Source of the DNA: CAVQCJ01 sp963711005
GTDB taxonomy: Bacteria > Actinomycetota > Actinomycetes > Prado026
Assembly: GCA_963711005.1 (NCBI GenBank)
Contig: CAVQCJ010000003.1
Location: 62,001 to 126,000, forward strand
Length of the DNA: 64,000 nt
Reading direction: 5' to 3'
Shown: one piece after another, positions 16,410 to 24,938 of the stretch
Layout of the letters: the number at the start of each line of letters is the position of its first letter
Numbering within the stretch: the first letter of the stretch is position 1
The notes under the pieces: generated by a model
The model's database searches: none
What the model was told of the DNA's origin: nothing
What the model saw: only the letters and a program-made list of their open reading frames with translations
Program-made: the position numbers and the translations under genes

Positions 16410-17671
16410 CGACCACCGGCCCACGGCAGGAACGCGGCGTTCTCGGCGAGCAACCGGTCGGCCAGGCCCTCGGCGAGGTCCAGCTGACCGACGAGCGGGT
16501 GCGCGAGCAGCGCGTCCACGACCCGCCCGCGGCCGCCGTGCACGGCCGCCTCGAGCGCCAGCTGCTCGTACGAGAACACATGGCCGACCAGGCCTGCGTA
16601 CAGCGGCTCGAGCGGTGCGACCGGCAGCGCCCGGGCCCCGGCCGCGTCCACCCGGCAGGGCACCTCGACGACAGCGTGGTCCGGCAGGAACGGCAGCGTC
16701 CCGTCGTTTCGGACGTTCACCACCTGCACGTCGCCCCGGTCGCTCACCAGCGACGCGACCAGGTCGATCGCGGCCTCGGAGTAGTACGCGCCGCCGCGCT
16801 GCTCCAGCAGGGCCGGCTTGGTGTCGACGGCGGGGTCGGCGTACAGGTCGAGGAGCTCGCGCTCGATCGCGGCGACCTCGGCGGCCCGGGTGCCGTGCGA
16901 GCGCTGCTCGGCGACGACGGTGTCGTGGAAGTAGAAGTAGCGCAGGTAGTACGACGGGACCGCGCCGAGGTCGCGCAGCAGCCGGACGGGCATGTCGACG
17001 CGGTCGGCCAGCTCCTCGCCGTGCTGGTCGAGCAGCCGCGGGAGCACCTCCTCGCCGCGCACCTGGACGCCGCGGATCCAGGTGAGGTGGTTGAGCCCGA
17101 CGTGGTCGAGCTGGACCTCCGCGGGTGTGACCCCCAGCTCGGCCGCGAACGACCGCTGGAACCCGATCGCGACGTTGCACAGTCCCACCGCGCGATGGCC
17201 CGCCTGCAGCAGCGCCCTGGTCACGATGCCGACCGGGTTGGTGAAGTCGACGATCCACGCGTCCGGCCGGGCCAGCCGGCGCACCCGGTCGGCGATGTCC
17301 AGGACGACCGGAACGGTACGGAGCGCCTTGGCGAGCCCGCCCGCCCCGGTGGTCTCCTGACCGATGCAGCCGCAGTCCAGCGGCCACGTCTCGTCCCGGT
17401 CCCGCGCGGCCTGCCCGCCGACGCGCAGCTGGAGCAGGACGACGTCCGCGTCGCTCACCCCGGCGTCGACGTCGGACGTGGTGACCACGCTCGCCGGGTG
17501 GCCGGCGCGCGCCAGCATCCGGCGGGCCATGCCGCCCACGAGCTCGAGCCGGTGCCCGTCCGGGTCGACCAGCACGAGCTCGTCGACCGGCAGCAGGTCG
17601 CGCAGCCGCGCGAAGCCGTCCACGAGCTCAGGGGTGTACGTGGACCCACCGCCCACGACCGTCAGCCTCAT
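16406..17671 (-). CDS. GH4 family 6-phospho-beta-glucosidase
   Basis: A 421-residue NAD- and Mn-dependent glycosidase. The dinucleotide loop VVGGGSTYTPEL opens the protein; GFARLRDLLP, DFTNPVGIVT and the metal-site CNVAIG follow, then DHVGLNHLTW with the catalytic region. The Cys-Asn and the later His are the Mn ligands of GH4. The family cleaves 6-phosphorylated beta-glucosides by an oxidation-elimination mechanism. It overlaps the ROK gene (ATGA) and the kinase gene (GTGA), so the three are coupled. No transporter is beside it. Confidence 0.92.
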   Translation of the reverse strand: MRLTVVGGGSTYTPELVDGFARLRDLLPVDELVLVDPDGHRLELVGGMARRMLARAGHPASVVTTSDVDAGVSDADVVLLQLRVGGQAARDRDETWPLDCGCIGQETTGAGGLAKALRTVPVVLDIADRVRRLARPDAWIVDFTNPVGIVTRALLQAGHRAVGLCNVAIGFQRSFAAELGVTPAEVQLDHVGLNHLTWIRGVQVRGEEVLPRLLDQHGEELADRVDMPVRLLRDLGAVPSYYLRYFYFHDTVVAEQRSHGTRAAEVAAIERELLDLYADPAVDTKPALLEQRGGAYYSEAAIDLVASLVSDRGDVQVVNVRNDGTLPFLPDHAVVEVPCRVDAAGARALPVAPLEPLYAGLVGHVFSYEQLALEAAVHGGRGRVVDALLAHPLVGQLDLAEGLADRLLAENAAFLPWAGGR

Positions 17672-18894
17672 GCCTTCGCTCCCGTCCGTGCCGTGGCTCC
17701 GCCCGTGGCGGTGCCGCTCGTCGTGGTGGTGCCGCTCGTCGTGCTGGTGAACAGCTGTTCGCGCAGGTCGCGCAGGGCCTGCGCACAGGCGCCGGCCAGG
17801 ACCGGGTTCGCCGACGGGCCGGCCACCCGGACCCGCGGACGCATCGGGGACGTCTGGTGCAGGCGCGTCACCACCAGTGCGGCGAGCCGGTCGCCCCCGG
17901 CTGTGCCCACCGGCCCGCCGAGCACCACCTCGTCGGGGTCGAGGACGGCGGCGACCGCGGCGAGGCCGGTCGAGACCCGCTCGGCCAGCGCGGTCAGGAA
18001 GCCGGCGGCCGCAGCGTCCTGGTCTGCGACGGCCCGCGCGACGGCGTCGGCCGCGGTGCGTCCGGGCGCGCCGTGCGTCCTGGCCAGGGCCGCGACCGCG
18101 GGGCCCCCCACCAGGTCCTGCAGCGGCAGCCGGCCGGCCGGACCCGCGACGGGGATGTACCCCACCTCGCCGGCGCCGCCGTGCGCGCCGCGGTACAGCA
18201 CGCCGCCGAAGCGGATCGCCAGCCGCAGGCCGTCGCCGAGCCAGAAGTACGCGGAGCTGCCCCGACCGGGTGCGTCGCAGTCGGTCGCGTCGGCGGCGGC
18301 GGCCAGGTTCACGTCGTTCTCGATGGTCACCGGGCAGCCGGCTGCAGCAGTCAGCGCGGCCCGCAGCCCGGGTCGCGACCAGGCCGGCAAGTGCGCGGCG
18401 TACGTCAGCGCGTCGGATTCGGGGTCGTACGCGCCCTGCACGCCCACGGCCACCGATCCGATCGCACGGCCGCCGGTGCGCGCGGCCGCGGAAACCGCCC
18501 CGAGGATCCGGTGGACGTCGCGGCCCGGGTCGTGCGCGCCGGCGGCCCGGGGCAGCGGCACCGTAGCCTCACCGAGCGTCGTGCCGGCTGCGTCGACGAC
18601 CCGGGCGATGCCGCGGTGCGGGTCGAGGTCGAGGCCGACCGCGAGCCCGGCCGAGCCGTCGACGGCGTACAGCCGGGCGCTGGGTCCCCGGGCGCCGGTC
18701 TCCGCGCCGACCTCGTGGACCAGTCCGGCCAGCTCCAGCCGGCTCAGGAGCTGGGAGGCGGTGACCTTGGAGAGTCCGCTCAGCTCGCCCAGCCGGGCCC
18801 TGGTCAGCGGACCGTGGCTGACGAGCAGGTCGAGGGCGGCGCGGTCGTTGAGGGCGCGCAGGAGCCGCGGCGTACCCGGCACCGGCTCGGTCAC
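17668..18894 (-). CDS. ROK-family transcriptional repressor
   Basis: An N-terminal winged helix-turn-helix (ALNDRAALDLLVSHGPLTRARLGELSGLSKVTASQLLSRLE, residues 14-54) is joined to a ROK sugar-sensing domain (from about 80), with a regulatory zinc-site region replaced or weak and IENDVNLAAAA and GGAGEVGY in the expected places. The tail is a Thr/Ser/Gly-rich stretch. The GTG has AAGGA upstream. It heads the GH4-kinase operon and is preceded by a clear palindrome that is probably its own operator, so the operon should be self-repressed until a sugar or phosphosugar binds. Confidence 0.92.
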   Translation of the reverse strand: MTEPVPGTPRLLRALNDRAALDLLVSHGPLTRARLGELSGLSKVTASQLLSRLELAGLVHEVGAETGARGPSARLYAVDGSAGLAVGLDLDPHRGIARVVDAAGTTLGEATVPLPRAAGAHDPGRDVHRILGAVSAAARTGGRAIGSVAVGVQGAYDPESDALTYAAHLPAWSRPGLRAALTAAAGCPVTIENDVNLAAAADATDCDAPGRGSSAYFWLGDGLRLAIRFGGVLYRGAHGGAGEVGYIPVAGPAGRLPLQDLVGGPAVAALARTHGAPGRTAADAVARAVADQDAAAAGFLTALAERVSTGLAAVAAVLDPDEVVLGGPVGTAGGDRLAALVVTRLHQTSPMRPRVRVAGPSANPVLAGACAQALRDLREQLFTSTTSGTTTTSGTATGGATARTGAKA

Positions 18895-18930
18895 GACGGC
18901 TCCTTCGCCCTGTGCGACCCCGCGCGCTAC

Positions 18931-18951
18931 TGACAGGAAACTTTCCAGTCA
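18931..18951. promoter_or_regulatory. Palindromic operator upstream of the ROK operon
   Basis: TGAC-A-GGAAA-C-TTTCC-A-GTCA: 18 of 20 arm positions are paired. The GGAAA/TTTCC core is a common pattern in actinobacterial ROK operators. It lies 37 bases before the ROK start and overlaps the expected promoter. Confidence 0.7.
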
Positions 18952-18984
18952 AAAGACTAGCCGACAGCTCAGGGGGCGGGGAAG

Positions 18985-20196
18985 TCAGACGGCGGGGAGC
19001 ACGGAGCCGGCCACCTCGCCGAGCGTCAGCCGCCCCCCGTCCAGCGCCGGCGCGCCCGCCCGCAGCACGACGGTGTCACCGTCCTCGAGGAACGTGAGCA
19101 CACGGCCGCTCGGCAGGGTCAAGGGCTCGCGGCCGCCCCAGGACAGCTCGAGCAGCGAGCCGCGCTGGTCATGCCCGGGTCCGGTGACCGTGCCGGAGGC
19201 GAACAGGTCGCCCGTCCGCAGCGAGGCGCCGTTCGCCGTCATGTGGGCCAGCTGCTGCCCCGGCGTCCAGTACATCGAGGCGAACGGCGGTCGCGAGACG
19301 ACGGTCCCGTCCAGCTCGACCTCGAGCGAGAGGTCGAGCGCCCACGGATCGGGGTCGTGCAGGTACGCCAGCGGGGGCGGGTCCTGCTCGGGCGGCGGCA
19401 CCCTGGCCGCGGCAAGAGCGGCCATCGGCGTCACCCACGCCGAGACCGATGTCGCGAACGACTTGCCCAGGAACGGTCCGAGCGGCTGGTACTCCCACGC
19501 CTGCACGTCGCGCGCCGACCAGTCGTCGAGCAGCACGACGCCGAACACGTGCTCGGCGAGCGCCGACGCCGGCACCCGGCTGCCCTGGACGGACGGGACG
19601 CCGACGACGAACCCGACCTCGGCCTCGATGTCCAGACGGCGGCTGGGGCCGAAGTCCGGGTCCGCGTCCGAGCCGGGTCGGCGCTGCCCGCAGGGGCGTA
19701 CGACCGGGGTCCCGGACACCATCACCGTGCCGGACCGGCCGTGGTAGCCGATCGGCAGCCAGCGCCAGTTCGGCGGCAGCCCGGGTGCGTCCGGGCGGAA
19801 GATCGCGCCCACGTTCATGGCGTGCTGCTCGGAGGAGTAGAAGTCCACGTAGTCGGCCACCTGCCAGGGCAGCAGCGACGTCACCTCGGCCACGGGGTAC
19901 AGGTGCGGCGCGACGGTGTCGCGGTGGCTCGGCTCGGTGAGCAGCTCGGTGACCCGTTCGCGCACGCCCGCCCACGCGCGCGGACCACGGGCGAGGAACG
20001 TGTTCAGCGCCGGCTCGGTGAAGTCGCGCCCGTGCGGCACCGACACGGCCCCGAGGTCCAGCACCTGGTCGCCGATCCGGACCCCGCAGCGCGCCGCGGC
20101 GCCGGGCGGGGCGAACACCCCGTACGGCAGGTGCGTCGGGCCGAACCCGGTCCCGGCGGGCAGGTCGACCCACGTCGTGGGCCAGTCGCGGGTCAT
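18985..20196 (-). CDS. fahA: Fumarylacetoacetase
   Basis: Last enzyme of tyrosine breakdown, cutting fumarylacetoacetate to fumarate and acetoacetate. At 403 residues it has the full two-domain form: an N-terminal SH3-like part (THLPYGVFAPPG) and the FAH catalytic domain. The active-site segments are present: DYVDFYSSEQHA (metal Asp and catalytic His), RRLDIEAEVGFVVG (metal Glu residues), and LLDDWSARDVQAWEYQPLGPFLGKSF. Its ATG overlaps the stop of the upstream unknown gene (ATGA). The pair is divergent from hmgA. Confidence 0.96.
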   Translation of the reverse strand: MTRDWPTTWVDLPAGTGFGPTHLPYGVFAPPGAAARCGVRIGDQVLDLGAVSVPHGRDFTEPALNTFLARGPRAWAGVRERVTELLTEPSHRDTVAPHLYPVAEVTSLLPWQVADYVDFYSSEQHAMNVGAIFRPDAPGLPPNWRWLPIGYHGRSGTVMVSGTPVVRPCGQRRPGSDADPDFGPSRRLDIEAEVGFVVGVPSVQGSRVPASALAEHVFGVVLLDDWSARDVQAWEYQPLGPFLGKSFATSVSAWVTPMAALAAARVPPPEQDPPPLAYLHDPDPWALDLSLEVELDGTVVSRPPFASMYWTPGQQLAHMTANGASLRTGDLFASGTVTGPGHDQRGSLLELSWGGREPLTLPSGRVLTFLEDGDTVVLRAGAPALDGGRLTLGEVAGSVLPAV

Positions 20197-21062
20197 GGCT
20201 GGGCGTCCGCCATCAGGCCCAGCGCCACCAGGTCGGCGACCGGGTCCTGCACCCCGCAGCAGCCGAACGAGACGAACGCCCGGCGTACGGCCGGCACGTC
20301 GGCGCCGGCGAGCACGCCCAGCAGCGCATCAGGGCGACGCTCGCCGAGCAGCCGCGCCATCCCGGCCGCGTCGGCGCCGTCCGCCCCGGCACTGACCGCG
20401 GCCAGCACGTTCAGGAAGCCGTGCTGCTCTGTCCCGTCCGGCGTCGCCGACCGGACCGCGTGGTGCAGACCGGCGGTGAGCTTGAACGGGAGCCGCCGGT
20501 CCAGCGCGGCGCGCAGGAAGCCGGCCAGCTCGGACTCCGACGGCACGGCCTGTGCGGTCGGTCCGCCGGTTCGGTACTTGGCCCGCTCGGCTCCGTCCGC
20601 CGCCAGCGCGTCCAGCGCGCCCATGTACCCGGACCGGGGCATCTCGACGTACGTCGTCACGGACAGCGTCAGGTGGTCGAGCAGCACCTGGGTGGCGGCA
20701 GCCGGGTCGTGGCCCGAGGGCAGGGCGGTCTCGGCCTGGACGAGCCGGGCCCGGTCCTCCTGGTCGAGCAGGGCCAGAGCGCCCTGGAGCAGACCCGCCA
20801 GCCCGGCGTTCGCGTCGGCCACCAGCCCGACGGCGAGGTCGTCGCCGGCCCGGGTCGCGGCCAGCAGTTCCTGGACCTGGTTCGGGCGGACCAGCAACGG
20901 TCCGACCGCCTCGCCGTACCAGGCCGTGCGGTGGTCGCGGTACGCGGCGACGGCGTCGGGGACGGTCGCGTCGCCGGGCGGGAAGACGGCGGCGTCGTCG
21001 AACAGGCCCCGGACCAGGCCGGGCAGGACGGCGCGCAGGCGCTCCGGCGCGGGCGTTGACAC
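20193..21062 (-). CDS. Unknown protein coupled to fumarylacetoacetase
   Basis: I do not recognise the family. The chosen GTG gives 289 residues: STPAPERLRAVLPGLVRGLF then DDAAVFPPGDATVPDAVAAY, with later SVTTYVEMPRSGYMGAL, LPFKLTAGLHHAVR and a C-terminal SFGCCGVQDPVADL containing a Cys pair. Alternating hydrophobic strands and helices suggest a soluble barrel-like fold. There are no signal or membrane segments. Its stop overlaps the fahA start by four bases and both are divergent from hmgA, so it probably serves homogentisate breakdown. No maleylacetoacetate isomerase is visible nearby, which makes that activity one idea among others. Confidence 0.75.
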   Translation of the reverse strand: MSTPAPERLRAVLPGLVRGLFDDAAVFPPGDATVPDAVAAYRDHRTAWYGEAVGPLLVRPNQVQELLAATRAGDDLAVGLVADANAGLAGLLQGALALLDQEDRARLVQAETALPSGHDPAAATQVLLDHLTLSVTTYVEMPRSGYMGALDALAADGAERAKYRTGGPTAQAVPSESELAGFLRAALDRRLPFKLTAGLHHAVRSATPDGTEQHGFLNVLAAVSAGADGADAAGMARLLGERRPDALLGVLAGADVPAVRRAFVSFGCCGVQDPVADLVALGLMADAQP

Positions 21063-21104
21063 GACGGGTGACGGTAGCGGACGCTCTTGTGACAGGACAG
21101 CGAT

Positions 21105-21138
21105 GTCCGATATCCGGTACAACGATCTCCGGTCGGAC
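21105..21138. promoter_or_regulatory. Repeats in the fahA-operon/hmgA divergent promoter
   Basis: CGATATCCGGT (21108-21118) and CGATCTCCGGT (21123-21133) are direct repeats 15 bases apart with one mismatch, bounded by GTCCG (21105-21109) and CGGAC (21134-21138) in inverse orientation. This arrangement in a 100-base divergent promoter suggests a regulator site controlling both directions. Confidence 0.45.
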
Positions 21139-21163
21139 GCGATCCACGATCACAGGAGCGGCG

Positions 21164-22381
21164 ATGCCGTACTACCGCGCAGTCGGAGAACTCCCGCGCA
21201 AGCGCCACACGCAGTTCCGGCGTCCGGACGGCGGGCTGTACGCCGAGGAGCTCATGGGCATCGAGGGCTTCTCGAACGACTCGGCGCTGCTCTACCACCG
21301 GCACCTGCCGACCGCGATCGTCGCGGCCGAGACGGCGGACGAGGTGACCGTCGCCCGCAGCACCCGGCCGAACCACCCGCTGCTGCCCCGGCACCTGCTC
21401 ACCCACAAGCTGGACCCGGGCCCGGCCGACGCGGTGACCGGCCGCCAGCTGTTGATGGCCAACGCCGACGTACGGATCCTGTACGCCGTCGCCGACATCG
21501 CCTCGCCGCTGTACCGCAACGCGATCGGCGACGAGCTGGTCTATGTCGAGTCCGGGTCGGGCCGCGTGGAGACCGTGTTCGGCGCGCTGGCGGTCGGCGC
21601 CGGTGACTACGTCCTGCTGCCGACCTCGACCACGCACCGGTGGGTGCCGGACGCGTCGGCGGGTGAGCCGCTGCGCCTGCTCGTCAACGAGGCCAGCGGG
21701 CACGTCGGGCCGCCGCGGCGCTACCTGTCCCCGCGCGGGCAGTTCCTCGAGCACAGCCCGTACTGCGAGCGCGACCTGCGCGGGCCGGTCGAGCCCCTGC
21801 AGGTCGACGAGGAGAACGTGGACGTGCTGGTGCGGCACCGGCAGGGCGTCACCCGGTACACGTACGCCAACCACCCCTTCGACGTCGTGGGCTGGGACGG
21901 GTGCCTGTACCCGTACGTGTTCAGCATCAAGGACTTCGAGCCGATCACCGGCCGCCTGCACCAGCCGCCGCCGGTGCACCAGACCTTCGAGGGGCCCGGC
22001 TTCGTGGTCTGCTCGTTCGTGCCGCGGCTGTTCGACTACCACCCGATGTCGATCCCCGCGCCGTACAACCACGCGAACGTCGACAGCGACGAGATGATCT
22101 TCTACGTGGGCGGCGACTTCATGAGCCGCAAGGGCGCCGGGATCGAGATGGGGTCGATCACGCTGCACCCCAGCGGGTTCGTGCACGGACCGCAGCCCGG
22201 CAGCGTGGAGGCCTCGATCGGTGCGCAGAGGACGGAGGAGTACGCCGTGATGGTGGACACCTTCCGACCGCTCGAGCTGGCCGACGCGGCGTTCACCTGC
22301 GAGGACGAGGGCTACCCGTGGACCTGGGCCGGCGGTTCGGCCCGGCTCACCGGCCCCGACAGCGGCGCCCACGCCGGCTGA
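21164..22381 (+). CDS. hmgA: Homogentisate 1,2-dioxygenase
   Basis: Iron enzyme opening the homogentisate ring to maleylacetoacetate. The 405-residue bicupin carries the iron-site motifs late in the chain: YNHANVDSDEMIFYVGGDFMSR (His and Glu ligands) and HPSGFVHGPQPG (third ligand). LVNEASGHVGPPRRYLS and FDYHPMSIP are also typical. AGGAG lies five bases before the ATG. It is divergent from the unknown gene and fahA, with shared repeats between them. The tail after about residue 380 is Gly/Ser-rich and probably disordered. Confidence 0.95.
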   Translation: MPYYRAVGELPRKRHTQFRRPDGGLYAEELMGIEGFSNDSALLYHRHLPTAIVAAETADEVTVARSTRPNHPLLPRHLLTHKLDPGPADAVTGRQLLMANADVRILYAVADIASPLYRNAIGDELVYVESGSGRVETVFGALAVGAGDYVLLPTSTTHRWVPDASAGEPLRLLVNEASGHVGPPRRYLSPRGQFLEHSPYCERDLRGPVEPLQVDEENVDVLVRHRQGVTRYTYANHPFDVVGWDGCLYPYVFSIKDFEPITGRLHQPPPVHQTFEGPGFVVCSFVPRLFDYHPMSIPAPYNHANVDSDEMIFYVGGDFMSRKGAGIEMGSITLHPSGFVHGPQPGSVEASIGAQRTEEYAVMVDTFRPLELADAAFTCEDEGYPWTWAGGSARLTGPDSGAHAG

Positions 22382-22485
22382 CCGACCCGAAGCTGAGGGG
22401 CTCAAGACCGGCCGGGCTAAGGTCGAGGGCAAGGCAAGGGTGCAGTCCCACCCAGCCGACATGCGCTGACACTGTCTGGAGCCTC

Positions 22486-24204
22486 GTGCGGAACCGTCCC
22501 CTGGTGGCCTCCGTCGCCGCACTCGGCGTCGTCGGTGCGCTGCTCGTCGGCGCCGGGTCACCGGCTGCCGCGGTGACGAACCCCCCGCGCCGCATCGTGA
22601 CCGCCTGGCTGCCCTACTGGACGGCGGCCGCGTCCACCGCGTCCGTCGTCGCCAACAAGGACCTGTTCACCGACGCCAGCCCGTTCTGGTTCACGGCGTC
22701 GTCGGCGACGACGATCACCGCCCAGCTCGACGTCCCCACCCGGCAGTCGGTGACCGACCAGCTGCACGCAGCCGGCATCCCGGTCTACCCGACCGTCACC
22801 GACAGCCTGGCCGCGCATGGGATGGCCGCAGTGCTGGCCAACGCGACGACGCGGCTGCAGCACGTCAACGCGTTGCTGGGCACCGTGATCGCCGGCGGCT
22901 ATGACGGCGTCGACCTGGACTACGAGAAGTTCGCCTTCTCCGACGGCTCGTCGACGTGGGCGACCACCCGGCCGTCCTGGGTCGCGTTCGTCGCGCAGCT
23001 GTCCGCGGCGCTGCACGCGCGCGGCAAGAAGCTGTCCGTGACCACGCCGTACATGACCGGTCCGACCACCGGCTACTGGGTGTACGACTGGGCCTCCATC
23101 GGCCCGTACGTCGACCGGCTGCGGATCATGACCTACGACTACAGCACCTCGCACGCCGGTCCGATCGCACCGATCAGCTGGGTGACGGCGACGGCTGCGT
23201 TCGCGGCCACCCAGCTGAACCCGTCGAAGGTCCAGCTCGGCGTGCCGACGTACGGGTACGACTGGCCGTCGACGACGGCCGGCTGCCCGGTGGACAATGT
23301 GCCGGTGCGGCAGTCGCTCACCGCGACGGCGGCGGCCGCGCTCGCGGTCTCGCTGGGCCGCCCGACGACCTGGGACAGCGCGTACGCCGAGCGCACCTTC
23401 ACGTACACGAAGACCTACACCGGGCACTCCGGCACCGGCACCCCGGCCTCGTGCACGATCACCCGCACGGTCTGGTACGACGAGCGCAACGCGGTGGTCA
23501 CCCGGGCGCACCTCGTCGGCACCTACCACCTGGGCGGGATCGCGCTGTGGACCGTCGGTGCCGAGGACGCGGGGCAGTGGCCGTTGCTGCGCAGCTACGC
23601 GCAGACGATCGCGCCGGACGTGAGCTTCACCCGCGCCTCGTTGAGCACCCCGAAGGTCGCGTACGGCCAACCGGTCACGATCTACGGGTCCGTCACCCGT
23701 GGCAAGGGTGGTACGCCGATCGCGGGCGCCACCGTGCAGATGCAGGCCCAGCTCGTCGGCGCGCACACCTGGGGGACGCTGCAGACCGGGCCCACGTCGC
23801 CCGACGGCGCCGTGCAGTTCGCGCACACCCCGACCGGGCCGACGAGCTACCGGCTGCTCACGGTCGCGGCGTTCGACCACACCGCCGGTTACAGCCCGGT
23901 CACCACGGTCGCGGTCAGCCGCACGATCTCGCTCGCGGCGACCCCGACGACCCTCGGGCACGGCGGGACGTTCACCCTGTCCGGCGTGGTGCGGCCGTAC
24001 GCCGCTGGGATCACGGTGTACGTGCAGCGCTGGAACGGTGCGGCGTACGCCACGGTGGCGACGGTGGTCGCCGCCCCCGGCGGGGTGTTCAGCTACCCGG
24101 TGAGGACCACGACAGCCGGCGCCTACGGCTACCGGGTCTTCGTGTACGCCGACGCGAAGTACGCGGCGTTCACGACCGGCCGGGTGACGGTCACCGCGAC
24201 CTGA
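22486..24204 (+). CDS. Secreted GH18 family glycosidase
   Basis: A signal peptide (VRNRPLVASVAALGVVGALL... cut near AAA-VTN, about residue 26) leads a GH18 barrel. The catalytic motif DGVDLDYEKF has the proton-donor Glu at E147, and MTYDYSTSHAGP and QLGVPTYGYDW are the later barrel strands. The proportions resemble YaaH/SleL-type enzymes that act on peptidoglycan or chitin. From about residue 385 to the end there are two Ig-like beta domains (ASLSTPKVAYGQPVTIYGSV and ISLAATPTTLGHGGTFTLSGVV) suitable for wall or polymer binding. The total is 572 residues. TGGAG precedes the GTG. It appears monocistronic. Confidence 0.9.
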   Translation: MRNRPLVASVAALGVVGALLVGAGSPAAAVTNPPRRIVTAWLPYWTAAASTASVVANKDLFTDASPFWFTASSATTITAQLDVPTRQSVTDQLHAAGIPVYPTVTDSLAAHGMAAVLANATTRLQHVNALLGTVIAGGYDGVDLDYEKFAFSDGSSTWATTRPSWVAFVAQLSAALHARGKKLSVTTPYMTGPTTGYWVYDWASIGPYVDRLRIMTYDYSTSHAGPIAPISWVTATAAFAATQLNPSKVQLGVPTYGYDWPSTTAGCPVDNVPVRQSLTATAAAALAVSLGRPTTWDSAYAERTFTYTKTYTGHSGTGTPASCTITRTVWYDERNAVVTRAHLVGTYHLGGIALWTVGAEDAGQWPLLRSYAQTIAPDVSFTRASLSTPKVAYGQPVTIYGSVTRGKGGTPIAGATVQMQAQLVGAHTWGTLQTGPTSPDGAVQFAHTPTGPTSYRLLTVAAFDHTAGYSPVTTVAVSRTISLAATPTTLGHGGTFTLSGVVRPYAAGITVYVQRWNGAAYATVATVVAAPGGVFSYPVRTTTAGAYGYRVFVYADAKYAAFTTGRVTVTAT

Positions 24205-24232
24205 TCGAGGCCCGACCGCCGAGCCGGGCGCG

Positions 24233-24901
24233 TCAGGCGCGCTCGGTGCCCCGCTGGTCGAACGACATCGCACGTTGCAGGGCCGCGGCCCGCAGCTCCC
24301 GCGGGATCTCGACCGGACCGCCGATGCCGGCTGCGTTGATCCCTGCCTGCGCGGCCTCCTCCACGATCCCGCCGGTGAGGATCGCCAGGTCGGGGGAGCG
24401 GTGGAAGACCAGCACGCCGTGGTTGGCCAGGAGCACGGCCGGCACCCCAGGCACGACCGCGGCCCGGATGTTCGCGACTGCCTCGTCCGACCCGCGCGGT
24501 CCGTACCCGGCCACCGGCACGCCGTCGGGCAGACCGAACATCGCCAGGGCCTCGACCCAGCAGCCGATCGGTCGGCCGGCGACCGCGTAGGCGGTGGCGT
24601 GCGGCGAGTGCGTGTGCAGCACGCACCCCACCTCGGCGTTGTCGACGTACATGGCCGTGTGCATCGCCACCACCGCGCCCTGGATGGGCGGGAGATCGCC
24701 CTCGAGCAGGGTCCCGTCGAGGCCGACCCGGACGACGGCCGCCCGTGGGTGGTCGCGCAGCGACGGGGCCGCGGTGAAGTACATCTCGTCCGCACCCGGC
24801 ACCCGGATGCTGACGTTCCCGTGGCCGTTCGTCGAGACGGCGCCGCTGGCGACGACCCGCTGCGCGGTCTCGATCACCTGGTCGACGAGGTCGGTGTCCA
24901 T
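24233..24901 (-). CDS. Class II aldolase/adducin family protein
   Basis: A 222-residue member of the FucA/AraD group. The first zinc ligands are in VLHTHSPHATAYA (His-x-His), with the third His in LLANHGVLVFHRS; NGHGNVSIRVPG is the phosphate-loop region. Known members are fuculose-phosphate aldolase, ribulose-phosphate epimerase and related dehydratases. Substrate is not evident. GGAGGG lies just upstream of the ATG. It is convergent with the GH18 gene and follows the pentapeptide gene on the same strand by 37 bases. Confidence 0.88.
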   Translation of the reverse strand: MDTDLVDQVIETAQRVVASGAVSTNGHGNVSIRVPGADEMYFTAAPSLRDHPRAAVVRVGLDGTLLEGDLPPIQGAVVAMHTAMYVDNAEVGCVLHTHSPHATAYAVAGRPIGCWVEALAMFGLPDGVPVAGYGPRGSDEAVANIRAAVVPGVPAVLLANHGVLVFHRSPDLAILTGGIVEEAAQAGINAAGIGGPVEIPRELRAAALQRAMSFDQRGTERA

Positions 24902-24938
24902 GGACCCTCCAGCTGTGCGCGCCGGGCGGCGCCCGTCA

